NCBI GenBank assembly: GCA_938003835.1
Contig: CALKXJ010000008.1
Location: 419,961 to 483,960, forward strand
Origin: an uncultured Bryobacteraceae bacterium
GTDB lineage: Bacteria; Acidobacteriota; Terriglobia; Bryobacterales; Bryobacteraceae
Direction: 5' to 3'
DNA length: 64,000 nucleotides
Of the stretch, positions 15,881-26,190 are shown piece by piece. The notes below the pieces were generated by a model that ran no database searches, was not told the origin of the DNA, and saw nothing but the letters and a program-made list of their open reading frames with translations. The position numbers and the translations under genes are program-made. Positions within the stretch are counted from its first letter, which is position 1. The number at the start of each line of letters is the position of its first letter.

Positions 15881-17200
15881 ATGCCTCTGCGGTATCTGAT
15901 CGTCCTGATCGTGTGCTGGCCGGCGGCGGCGCAGGAGCTCCAGGCGGCGCTCGAGGCGGCTATCCGGCCCGAGCTTGCGTCGCTCGAGGCTCTCTACAAA
16001 CACCTGCACGCCAACCCCGAGCTTTCTTACCAGGAAGAGCGGACTGCGGCGCGCCTGGCGGAGGAGCTTCGCCGGGCCGGCTACGAGGTGACCACGGGCG
16101 TCGGCGGCCACGGCGTCGTGGGTGTGCTGCGCAACGGAAGCGGGCCGACGGTGATGGTGCGCACCGATATGGACGCTCTGCCGGTGACGGAGAAGACCGG
16201 ACTGCCCTACGCCTCCACGGTCAAGGTCCGCGACGAGGCCGGCCAGGAAGTGGGCGTCATGCATGCCTGCGGCCATGACATGCACATGACCTCGTGGGTG
16301 GGCACGGCGCGCATGCTGGCCAAACTGCGGGACCGCTGGAGTGGGACCCTGGTAATGGTGGCGCAGCCTGCCGAAGAGCGCGGGGGCGGCGCCCTGGCCA
16401 TGCTCCGCGACGGCCTCTTCACGCGCTTCCCGCGGCCGGACTATGCCCTGGCGCTTCATGCCGCGCCCCATCTCGAGGCGGGCCGCATCGGCTACCGCTA
16501 CGGCGCCGTGCTGGCCAGCGTCGACACGATCGACATCACCATCCGCGGCGTGGGCGGTCATGGCGCTTGGCCGCATATGACCAAAGACCCGGTGGTGATT
16601 GCCGCACAAGTGGTCCTGGCGCTTCAGACCATCGTCAGCCGCGAGCTCAATCCGCTGGAGAGCGCGGTCGTCACGGTGGGCTCGATTCACGGGGGAACGA
16701 AGCACAACGTGATCCCTGACGAGGTTCACCTCCAGCTCACGGTGCGCTCCTACACGGATGAGGCACGCAAGAAGATTCTTGAGGCGATCGAGCGCATCAC
16801 GCGGAACCTGGCCCGGGCGGCCGGCGTGCCCGAGGACCGCGAGCCCGCCATCCGCTACGCCGAGCACGAGTTCACGCCGGCGACTCACAACACCGCCTCG
16901 CTGGTGGATCGCCTCGCGCCCGTCTGGCGCGAGTTCTTCGGCGCCGACAAGGTGCTCGAGGTCGAACCGGTGATGGGCGGCGAAGACTTCTCGCGCTATG
17001 GCATGACCGAGGAGAAGGTTCCGATCCTCATTTTCTGGCTGGGCACCATCGACGCCGAGCGAATGCGAGCGGCGCAGGCCAACGGCGTCCGGCTGCCCGC
17101 GCTCCATTCGTCGGAGTACTGGCCTGCCATTCACCCGACGATTGAGACCGGGGTGAAGGCGATGAGCCTGGCGGTGCTCGAGCTGGCGAAGAAGCGCTAA
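15881..17200 (+). CDS. Exported M20D-family amidohydrolase
   Basis: A 439-aa M20 metallohydrolase with an N-terminal signal peptide (hydrophobic YLIVLIVCWPAAAQ). Motifs: RTDMDALPVTE, MHACGHDMHMT, PAEERGGGA and GGEDFSRY, which supply the Cys/His/Glu ligands of the two-metal site and the dimerisation lid between them. Family enzymes remove acyl groups from amino acids or hippurate-like amides. Start: ATG 15881 gives a clean signal peptide; a possible -10 (GATACT, 15867-15872) ends 8 nt before it, so the transcript may be leaderless. Confidence 0.92.
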   Translation: MPLRYLIVLIVCWPAAAQELQAALEAAIRPELASLEALYKHLHANPELSYQEERTAARLAEELRRAGYEVTTGVGGHGVVGVLRNGSGPTVMVRTDMDALPVTEKTGLPYASTVKVRDEAGQEVGVMHACGHDMHMTSWVGTARMLAKLRDRWSGTLVMVAQPAEERGGGALAMLRDGLFTRFPRPDYALALHAAPHLEAGRIGYRYGAVLASVDTIDITIRGVGGHGAWPHMTKDPVVIAAQVVLALQTIVSRELNPLESAVVTVGSIHGGTKHNVIPDEVHLQLTVRSYTDEARKKILEAIERITRNLARAAGVPEDREPAIRYAEHEFTPATHNTASLVDRLAPVWREFFGADKVLEVEPVMGGEDFSRYGMTEEKVPILIFWLGTIDAERMRAAQANGVRLPALHSSEYWPAIHPTIETGVKAMSLAVLELAKKR

Positions 17201-17349
17201 GGCCGCCTGCGGACCCACTTTGCCGGCGGTGGAAAGCACGCGGATCAGGTAGCTGTTGGCGCAGCCTCCCTGTCGGCTTTGAATTTGAATCCATTGAGGG
17301 CTTGGGGGCAGGCGCTGCCGGACCGCGTTGTATCCTGAGATGTACCTCG

Positions 17350-18678
17350 ATGCCAGAGCCCGCCGCCGGGCCGGGGGCTTTGCCCACGCCGCCGGAAAAC
17401 CAAGCGATCGTCGCCCAGCCGGACGAGACGGGGCCTGCGCTGCCGCGCGGCTGGCTTTTCACGTTCCGGGCCCTGCGCCATCGCAATTACCGGATCTTCC
17501 TCAGCGGGCAGGCCGTCTCGCTGATCGGTACCTGGATGCAGAACGTGGCGCAGAGCTGGCTCATCTATCGACTGACCGGCTCGGAGCTGCTGGTCAGCCT
17601 GGTCGGTTTTTTTTCCCATTTGCCAGTGCTCGTGGTGGGTCCGCTGGCCGGGATGACGGCGGACCGGCTCTCGCGCTTTCGGATCGTGCTGGCTGCGCAA
17701 ATCACCTTCATGGCGCAGGCGCTTCTGCTCGCCTTTGTGACGCTCACCGGGCGGGTGACGGCCGGCCAGATCTTTGCGTTGGCGGCGCTTTGGGGTGTCG
17801 TCCACGCCTTCGATGTCCCTGCACGGCAGGCGTTGTTCATCCACATGGTCGGCCGCGAGGACCTGCTCAACGCCATCGCTCTGAATTCCGTCGTGTTCAA
17901 CACCGCGCGCGTAGTGGGGCCGGCAATCGGCGGCCTGATGATCGCCGCCGTGGGCGAGGGAACCTGCTTCCTGCTGAACGCGGCGACCTTTCTGGCGGTG
18001 ATCGCTTCGCTCATGGCCTTACGGTTGCCGCCCATGGGGCGGGTGCGTCCCGCCTCGCCCTGGAGCCATTTGCGCGACGGCTGGCGCTACCTTCAAGGTC
18101 ACAGGCCGGTCCGCGCCCTGCTGGTCGCCAATGCCTTGGCCAACGTCGCGCGGGCGCCTGCTGTGGCGCTGGCGCCCTTTTTCGCCGACGCGATCTTTCG
18201 CAGAGGCGCCGGAGGCCTGGGCGTGCTGACGGCGGCCGCCGGGCTGGGCGCCGTCGCGGGAACGCTTGATCTGGCGCGACGTAGCGAGACTGCCGGCCTG
18301 CCCGGCGTTGTCCTCTCAAGCTTGCTCATCACGGGCGTGTGTCTGGTGCTGTTCGCCTGGGCGCCGTGGTATGGACTGGCGCTCGCCGCCTATGCGCTTT
18401 TGGGCTACAGCCAGATGCGGCAGAACGCCTCCACGAACACGCTCGTACAGACACTGATTCCGGATGAATACCGGGGCCGCATGATGGCGCTGTTCTCGAT
18501 GACCGTGCTCGGGGTAATGCCGCTCGGCCAGCTTGTCGGGGGAGCGATTGCCGAGCGGGTGGGCGCGCGCGCCACGGTCCTCCTCGCAGGACTGCTGGGT
18601 TTGGCCGGAGCGCTCGGCTACGCGCGCCTGACCGGTCTGATCCGGCAGGCGGCGGAGCGTTCGGAGGCAAGTTCATGA
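17350..18678 (+). CDS. MFS transporter (EntS/MFS_3-like exporter)
   Basis: A 442-aa major facilitator with about 12 hydrophobic segments beginning near residue 45 after a Pro/Ala-rich cytoplasmic tail. The opening FRNYRIF-like RALRHRNYRIFLSGQAVSLIGTWMQ and the loop PLAGMTADRLSRFR are typical of the MFS_3 group, which includes enterobactin and multidrug exporters. The substrate is unknown. Start chosen at ATG 17350; TATCCT at 17331-17336 could be a -10. It overlaps the next gene by 4 nt (ATGA). Confidence 0.88.
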   Translation: MPEPAAGPGALPTPPENQAIVAQPDETGPALPRGWLFTFRALRHRNYRIFLSGQAVSLIGTWMQNVAQSWLIYRLTGSELLVSLVGFFSHLPVLVVGPLAGMTADRLSRFRIVLAAQITFMAQALLLAFVTLTGRVTAGQIFALAALWGVVHAFDVPARQALFIHMVGREDLLNAIALNSVVFNTARVVGPAIGGLMIAAVGEGTCFLLNAATFLAVIASLMALRLPPMGRVRPASPWSHLRDGWRYLQGHRPVRALLVANALANVARAPAVALAPFFADAIFRRGAGGLGVLTAAAGLGAVAGTLDLARRSETAGLPGVVLSSLLITGVCLVLFAWAPWYGLALAAYALLGYSQMRQNASTNTLVQTLIPDEYRGRMMALFSMTVLGVMPLGQLVGGAIAERVGARATVLLAGLLGLAGALGYARLTGLIRQAAERSEASS

Positions 18679-19934
18679 TCAAGTTCCGCGCCCTTGCGCT
18701 ACTGATGGCGGCGCTGGCGGCGCCGGCGGCCGACTCGCAGCACCCGCTTTTCCGACAGATCGACGCTCTCACGCGGAGCTTGAGCGAAATCACCGGCTTT
18801 GGGCTGCGCCGCGCGGTTCCCTACGCGATGATCAACCGGAGGGAGCTGAGAGCGTTTCTGGAACGCCGCATCCACGAGGAGGTCAAGCCGGAGGAGATCC
18901 GGATCGAAGAGATGCTGCTCAAGAAGTTCGGGCTCGTGCCCCCGGACTTCGACCTCAAGAGGACGACCATCGAGCTTTACACCGAGCAAGCCGCCGCCTT
19001 CTATGACTTCAAGCGGCGCAAGCTGTTCATCCTGGAGTCCGACGACGCCGCGCTGCAACAGGCAGCGCTGGTTCACGAGCTGGCGCACGCCCTGGCGGAC
19101 CAACACTTTCGCCTCCACCGGTTTCTCCAGCGCGCCGGCCCGAACGACGACGGCGCGCTGGCCCGCCTGGCGGTGATGGAAGGGCAGGCTTCGTATCTGA
19201 TGGCGGAACTCACCGCGCGCAACCTCGGCCAGTCGCTCGAGAACTCGCCCGAACTGCTCGATTTGATGAGCCGGATGATCGGCGCGGCGCCCGGCGAGTC
19301 GCCCGTCTTTGACCGGTCGCCGCTCTATCTTCGGGAGTCGCTGCTGTTCCCTTACACGGCCGGCATGCGATTTCAGCACGCGGTGATCCAGAAAAAGGGC
19401 CGCGAAGGCTTCCGGGAGGTCTTCCGGCGCCCGCCGGAATCCACCCAGCAGGTGCTGCACCCGGAGAAGTATCTCAGCGGTATCTCCGCCGTGCGCCTCG
19501 CCCCGCCGGAACTCGCGGCGCGTCGTTCGTATCGGAAGCTGGCCGAAGGAACTGTGGGTGAGTTTGACTACGCCGTACTGTTGCGCCAGTACGTGGGCGA
19601 GGAAGCAGCGCGCCGGATCGCACCCGCCTGGCGCGGAGGCGCCTACCGGCTGCTCGAGCACAGAAGAGAGCAGCGCACGGCGCTCGTGCAGGTCTCCCTG
19701 TGGGAGAGCGACCGCGACGCCCAGGCCTTCGTCGGTGCGTACCGCAAGGTGCTCGAAGGCAAGTGGAAGCGTTTCGAAGCTTCTTCGGAGGCTCCGGGGC
19801 GACTGGCCGGCCGGGGTGATGACGGCTTTTTCCTGTTACGGCGCGACGGCGCGTACGTCTACTGTTTCGAGGGGTTCAGCGCGCCCCTGGAATGGCCGCA
19901 AGCGACCGCAGCCGCGCTGCGTACGATAAACTGA
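18675..19934 (+). CDS. Secreted HExxH protein, putative zinc metallopeptidase
   Basis: A 419-aa protein with a signal peptide (MIKFRALALLMAALAAPAADS). The motif VHELAHALADQH at about residues 133-144 is a gluzincin-type HExxH site inside a long helix, followed by a helical region rich in Glu and Arg. I do not recognise the family beyond this; acidobacterial genomes carry similar unannotated proteins. The 4-nt overlap with the MFS gene implies co-expression. Whether it cleaves peptides is inference from the motif alone. Confidence 0.75.
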   Translation: MIKFRALALLMAALAAPAADSQHPLFRQIDALTRSLSEITGFGLRRAVPYAMINRRELRAFLERRIHEEVKPEEIRIEEMLLKKFGLVPPDFDLKRTTIELYTEQAAAFYDFKRRKLFILESDDAALQQAALVHELAHALADQHFRLHRFLQRAGPNDDGALARLAVMEGQASYLMAELTARNLGQSLENSPELLDLMSRMIGAAPGESPVFDRSPLYLRESLLFPYTAGMRFQHAVIQKKGREGFREVFRRPPESTQQVLHPEKYLSGISAVRLAPPELAARRSYRKLAEGTVGEFDYAVLLRQYVGEEAARRIAPAWRGGAYRLLEHRREQRTALVQVSLWESDRDAQAFVGAYRKVLEGKWKRFEASSEAPGRLAGRGDDGFFLLRRDGAYVYCFEGFSAPLEWPQATAAALRTIN

Positions 19935-19966
19935 CGAGAGAAAGTGGTGAAGGAGGCTGGTTGCTC

Positions 19967-20482
19967 ATGCGAAGCGTTTTGCTAGCCGCTGCCATGCTTG
20001 CTGTGGCGACCGTTCACTCGCCGGCGGCGAAGGTGCCTCGTCCGGCCCCCGACTTTTCGTTCTCGCTGCCCAATGGCAAGCAGTTGAAACTGACCGACTT
20101 CAAGGGTCAGGTCGTGGCGATCGAGTTCCTGCTCACCACGTGCCCCGCTTGCAAGAAAGCCTCCTCGGCTCTCCAGCGGGTGTACGAGCAGTTCGGCGAC
20201 AAGGGTTTCCAGCCCCTGGGCGTAGCCATCAACGAGGGTGCCTCCGAGCTGATCCCCGGCTACGTTCGGGAGCTCCGGCTGACCTACCCGGTCGGGCTGA
20301 GCGACCGGTTCAAGGTGGTCGATTTCCTGCAACATCCCGTGATGCTCACCATGTATATGCCCCAACTCGTCATCGTCGACAAGAAGGGCAATATCCGGGC
20401 GCAGTATGGCGGCGGAGATGACTTCTTCAAAAACGAAGAAGAGAATATCCGGAAGCTGGTGTCGGAGTTGTTGAAAGAGTAG
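19967..20482 (+). CDS. Exported thioredoxin-like (TlpA/AhpC-type) protein
   Basis: A 171-aa protein with a signal peptide and a redoxin fold: PAPDFSFSLPNGKQLKLTDFKG, then the active site CPAC (Cys59, Cys62) in EFLLTTCPACKK. The cis-Pro strand MPQLVIVDKKGNI completes the fold. It probably reduces disulfides in the periplasm or in cytochrome maturation. ATG 19967 has a strong GAAGGAGG site upstream. It follows the HExxH gene by 32 nt. Confidence 0.9.
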   Translation: MRSVLLAAAMLAVATVHSPAAKVPRPAPDFSFSLPNGKQLKLTDFKGQVVAIEFLLTTCPACKKASSALQRVYEQFGDKGFQPLGVAINEGASELIPGYVRELRLTYPVGLSDRFKVVDFLQHPVMLTMYMPQLVIVDKKGNIRAQYGGGDDFFKNEEENIRKLVSELLKE

Positions 20483-20533
20483 GCTCCGGCCTCCTCCAGG
20501 AATCCACTAACCTACCGTAATACCAATCACTTG

Positions 20534-20542
20534 TGTTAAAAT
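20534..20542 (+). promoter_or_regulatory. Extended -10 promoter of gyrA
   Basis: TG at 20534-20535, one base, then TAAAAT at 20537-20542, with no clear -35. The leader to GTG 20604 is about 55 nt and includes the ribosome site AAGGAG. Confidence 0.5.
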
Positions 20543-20603
20543 TGAAGGGTGAGGCCCGGGCCTTCCCACCGGGCGAAGATAAGGCGTAAGAAAAGGAGTT
20601 TTC

Positions 20604-23162
<2,559 letters not shown>

Positions 23163-23169
23163 TGCGAGC

Positions 23170-24030
23170 ATGACCACCCTGGTGGCGCTGGGCACCACCA
23201 AGCCCGCGATCGACCCCGAGCGGCTGGAACAAAAGCGACAGAAACTGTTCGCCCTCCTCGGCGAGCTCGATCGCGTCCTCGTCGCCTACTCCGGTGGCAC
23301 CGATTCCGCCTTTCTGGCCTGGGCCGCCTCGCAGGTGCTCGGCGACCGGGCTCTGGCGGTCACGGCCGATTCGCCCTCCATTCCCGAGTCCCACAAACGC
23401 GACGCGGCCGAGTACGCGCGGATCTGCGGCTTCCGCCACGAGTTCATCCCTACCTACGAATTCGACAACCCTGACTACGTCCGGAACGACCCCGACCGCT
23501 GCTACCACTGTAAAGACGAGCTGTTCACCCGTCTCGAGGAGGTGGCTCGCCAGCGCGGCTACCAGCACATCATCTACGGAGTGAATTGCGATGACCTCGG
23601 CGACTACCGCCCGGGCCAGCAGGCTGCGAAGCGTCACCAAGTGAAAGCGCCCTTGGTGGAGGCCGGCCTCAGCAAGGCCGAAATTCGCGAGCTGGCGCGG
23701 CAGGCGGGCCTTCCCTTCTGGGACCGGCCCGCGGCCGCCTGCCTGAGCTCGCGGATCCCGTACGGGACGGCCGTCACGCCGGAGCGGGTCAAGACGGTGG
23801 AGCGCGGCGAGGAGGCCGTGCGCGCGCTCGGTTTTCGGCAGTTCCGCGTCCGCTATCACGGTGAGCTGGTGCGGCTGGAGTTCGCCCGTGAGGAGCTGGC
23901 CCGCGCGCTGGATCTCGAGATGGCCGCCCGGCTGGTGGAGATCTTCAAACCGCTCGGCTTCCACTACGTGACGCTGGATCTCGAGGGCTACCGGCAAGGC
24001 TCGCTGAACGAAGTGCTGCGCCGCGGCTGA
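23170..24030 (+). CDS. larE: ATP-dependent sacrificial sulfur transferase LarE
   Basis: A 286-aa PP-loop protein that adenylates and thiolates the nicotinate-derived precursor of the nickel pincer cofactor used by LarA. The ATP pyrophosphatase motif YSGGTDS is at residues 40-46. Cys191 in AACLSSRIPYG aligns with the Cys that is sacrificed for sulfur in the Lactobacillus enzyme; CYHCKDELF adds two further conserved Cys. Whether this LarE sacrifices its Cys or uses an iron-sulfur cluster, as some homologues do, cannot be decided by eye. Its partner larA is at the left edge of the window. Confidence 0.92.
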   Translation: MTTLVALGTTKPAIDPERLEQKRQKLFALLGELDRVLVAYSGGTDSAFLAWAASQVLGDRALAVTADSPSIPESHKRDAAEYARICGFRHEFIPTYEFDNPDYVRNDPDRCYHCKDELFTRLEEVARQRGYQHIIYGVNCDDLGDYRPGQQAAKRHQVKAPLVEAGLSKAEIRELARQAGLPFWDRPAAACLSSRIPYGTAVTPERVKTVERGEEAVRALGFRQFRVRYHGELVRLEFAREELARALDLEMAARLVEIFKPLGFHYVTLDLEGYRQGSLNEVLRRG

Positions 24031-24032
24031 GC

Positions 24033-24908
24033 TCAGTCCACCGGGCTCGGCTCCATCAGCTCCGTCCGGGTCCCGTCGGCGTCAAAGAGGTTGAACAGCC
24101 ACTTGCGAATGCGGCCGACGCGGGGGCGAAAGCGCTCCGCATCGGGCACCCCGCGTTCCATGGCGGCGCGCCAGGCGGCCTGAACGTCCGGCACCTCCAG
24201 GCAGATGTGATGCATCGAGCCGAGCTGGTCGCGCGTCGGCCGGCCGGTATGGAGCATGTATTCGACGTAGTCACCGCGGGCGCCCGGCATCCGCATGTTG
24301 ACCCATTGCGTGCGGCCCGGTTCGCTGCCTCCACGCCAGATCTCGACGAAGCCGAGCTTGTCACGATAGAACGCCATGGCCCGCGCTTCGTCGGCCACCG
24401 CGATGCCGACGTGGCGCAGGTGGGTGGAAAGCCGGCGCTCGCTCAGATGGTGCCCCCGGCTCTTCACTGCCGGTGAGCCCGGCAGGTACTCAACGAATCG
24501 CAGCAGGTGCCCGTCGGGATCGCGCAGCGTGAAGCTCCGGTTGCCGTCGGCATCTCGGCCCAACGCGGTCGGCTCCAAGCCGCGCTCCACCAGCAGGCGG
24601 CGCAGGCGGCCCGCCTCGGTCGTCTCGATGCTGAGGTGCGTCAGGCGGTCTTCTTCGCCGGGCTTGAGATCCGGCGTGATCTCGATGAATTGGCTGTCGT
24701 TCACCTTGAAGGAGTGGATCAGGGCCTGCCCGGGCCTCTCTACCCGGAAAGCCTCTTCGTAGCCGAGCACGCCTGTGTAGAAGGACCGTGCTGCGGCAAG
24801 ATCGCTCACCCGGAAACCTACGCCGGCGATTCCCGAGATGGGCAGCTCGGCGGCTGATGTCGCCGAGGCCAGCAGGGTGACGGCGAGCAGCCGCAACATA
24901 TCCGACAT
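24033..24908 (-). CDS. Exported two-domain VOC (glyoxalase/bleomycin-resistance fold) protein
   Basis: A 291-aa protein with a signal peptide (MLRLLAVTLLASATSAAE) and two tandem VOC domains (about residues 25-125 and 145-285). Each has the beta-alpha-beta-beta-beta pattern, the first opening GIAGVGFRVSDLAAARSFYTGVLGY and the second LRHVGIAVADEARAMAFYRDKLGF. Metal ligands are plausible (HLSIET, HHICLEV, final TELMEPS). The fold supports ring-cleaving dioxygenases and glyoxalases; substrate unknown. An alternative start is ATG 24899. The end is 2 nt from larE, converging. Confidence 0.82.
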   Translation of the reverse strand: MSDMLRLLAVTLLASATSAAELPISGIAGVGFRVSDLAAARSFYTGVLGYEEAFRVERPGQALIHSFKVNDSQFIEITPDLKPGEEDRLTHLSIETTEAGRLRRLLVERGLEPTALGRDADGNRSFTLRDPDGHLLRFVEYLPGSPAVKSRGHHLSERRLSTHLRHVGIAVADEARAMAFYRDKLGFVEIWRGGSEPGRTQWVNMRMPGARGDYVEYMLHTGRPTRDQLGSMHHICLEVPDVQAAWRAAMERGVPDAERFRPRVGRIRKWLFNLFDADGTRTELMEPSPVD

Positions 24909-24923
24909 GGTACCGTAAAGAAT

Positions 24924-25778
24924 TTGTCGCCTCCTCGCCTGGCACAGTTGCGCGGCGCCGAAACGGTCGTCGTGGTCTATTTCCTCTACACGACGGTCCT
25001 GGCGTTCCTGCTCCCGGTATCGCTCGAAGTCCGGCGGGCCACTGTCCTGATGAATGCCGTGGTGCTGGGCGGATTGGCGCTGGTGGTCTGGGCGCACTCG
25101 CTTCGCGGCCGCAGCCTGCTCGGCGGCCTGCGCGACTGGTACATCCCGCCACTCATTCTTCTGGCCTACCGGGAAATGGGCTGGTTCGCCTTGCCGCATC
25201 CCTCGCCTGCCTTCGAGCAGACCTGGGTGGTCTGGGACCGCTGGTTACTAGGCGAGGTAGGCTTGCGCGCGGCGATCGAGATGTTCGGCCCTTTGCTGCC
25301 GGTCTGGCTGGAGTTGTCTTACACGCTGGTCTATGCGATGCCGCCGATCGCTCTGGCCATTCTCTACGCCTGCCAGCGACCGCGGCGCAGCGACGCTCTG
25401 CTGTTCCCGTTTACCCTGGCGGTGCTGTTCACCTATGCGCTCTATCCCTACTTCCCGTCGGAACCACCCTGGACGGTCTTCCCGGGAGCGGATTTGCCGA
25501 GTTACGAAACGTGGCCGCGCCGATTCAACGCGGCGATGCTCAAAAGCCAAGGCATCCGCACCAGCGTGTTCCCTTCGGGGCATGTGGCAGGTTCGCTCGC
25601 GCTCGCCCTGGGGATGATGCGCGCCTTGAAGGAGAAGAAATGGCCCGGCCGGCTGCTTCTTGTGCTGGCGGTGTCGATCGCGCTGGCCACCGTCTACGGC
25701 CGCTACCATTACGCGGTGGACGCGGTGGCCGCCGCGGTGATCAGCCTGGCAGCGATGGCCGTAACCCGCCGCCGCTAG
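24924..25778 (+). CDS. PAP2-family membrane phosphatase (Aur1-like PAP2_3)
   Basis: A 284-aa polytopic membrane protein with at least six hydrophobic segments. The phosphatase site is visible as VFPSGHVAGS and YGRYHYAVDA, matching the PSGH and Rx5HxxxD signatures of PAP2/inositolphosphorylceramide-synthase-type enzymes. It probably removes phosphate from a lipid or transfers a head group. The start is uncertain: TTG 24924 is the first candidate after TAAAGA at about 24915, divergent from the VOC gene with 15 nt between start codons. A repeat pair begins 1 nt after the stop and likely terminates the transcript. Confidence 0.82.
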   Translation: MSPPRLAQLRGAETVVVVYFLYTTVLAFLLPVSLEVRRATVLMNAVVLGGLALVVWAHSLRGRSLLGGLRDWYIPPLILLAYREMGWFALPHPSPAFEQTWVVWDRWLLGEVGLRAAIEMFGPLLPVWLELSYTLVYAMPPIALAILYACQRPRRSDALLFPFTLAVLFTYALYPYFPSEPPWTVFPGADLPSYETWPRRFNAAMLKSQGIRTSVFPSGHVAGSLALALGMMRALKEKKWPGRLLLVLAVSIALATVYGRYHYAVDAVAAAVISLAAMAVTRRR

Positions 25779-25810
25779 AAATCGGGGACAGTATACTCAA
25801 TCCCCAATTC
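25779..25810 (+). repeat. REP-like AGTATACT element, unit B1
   Basis: A complete unit, immediately after the PAP2 stop codon. It faces unit B2 across 23 bp between two convergent genes. Confidence 0.85.
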
Positions 25811-25866
25811 TTCCGGTCGCCGCCCGGAGCGTGAAATTGGGAAAAGGGTATACTGTCCCCGTTTTT
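25783..25866 (+). terminator. Long-stem terminator formed by repeats B1 and B2
   Basis: CGGGGACAGTATAC (25783-25796) pairs with GTATACTGTCCCCG (25848-25861), 14 bp. An inner stem CCCAATT (25803-25809) with AATTGGG (25835-25841) can form as well, and the outer arm is followed by TTTTT at 25862-25866. This would terminate plus-strand transcription of the PAP2 gene and may block read-through from the convergent fmdB side. Confidence 0.6.
25834..25866 (-). repeat. REP-like AGTATACT element, unit B2, inverted
   Basis: A complete unit in opposite orientation to B1. Its right side (25848-25861) is perfectly complementary to 25783-25796 in B1 and runs into five T residues. Confidence 0.85.
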
Positions 25867-25878
25867 CCTCAGTCGCGG

Positions 25879-26160
25879 TTAGTCCGCCTTTTTCGACTCC
25901 GCCTTGGCGGCTGCCTTCTCCGGCTTGCCGTTGACGCTCTTGTCGCTGCCCTCCGCCTTGCCGTCGGTGGGCTTCTGCCCCGCGCGGGCGTAGTCGGTGA
26001 TATACCAGCCAGTGCCCTTGAACTGAAGACCGGGCGGCGATAGCAGCCGCTCGAGCTTCCCGCCACAGGTGCGGCACTCTTTGAGCGGCTCGTCAGAGAA
26101 CTTCTGGAGCACTTCGATCACCTGGTCGCAAGACTCGCAACGGTATTCATAGAGTGGCAT
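25879..26160 (-). CDS. FmdB-family zinc-ribbon protein
   Basis: A 93-aa protein opening MPLYEYRCESCDQVIEVLQKF, with a CxxC at residues 8-11 and a second (CRTCGG) near residue 33-36, the four-Cys zinc ribbon of the FmdB putative regulatory family. The C-terminal 40 residues are a Lys/Ala/Glu-rich disordered tail. The family is widespread but of unknown molecular role. It follows the S41-like gene by 30 nt on the same strand. Confidence 0.9.
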   Translation of the reverse strand: MPLYEYRCESCDQVIEVLQKFSDEPLKECRTCGGKLERLLSPPGLQFKGTGWYITDYARAGQKPTDGKAEGSDKSVNGKPEKAAAKAESKKAD

Positions 26161-26190
26161 AGCTCGTCATCCCGTAGTTGGCGTTACGAG

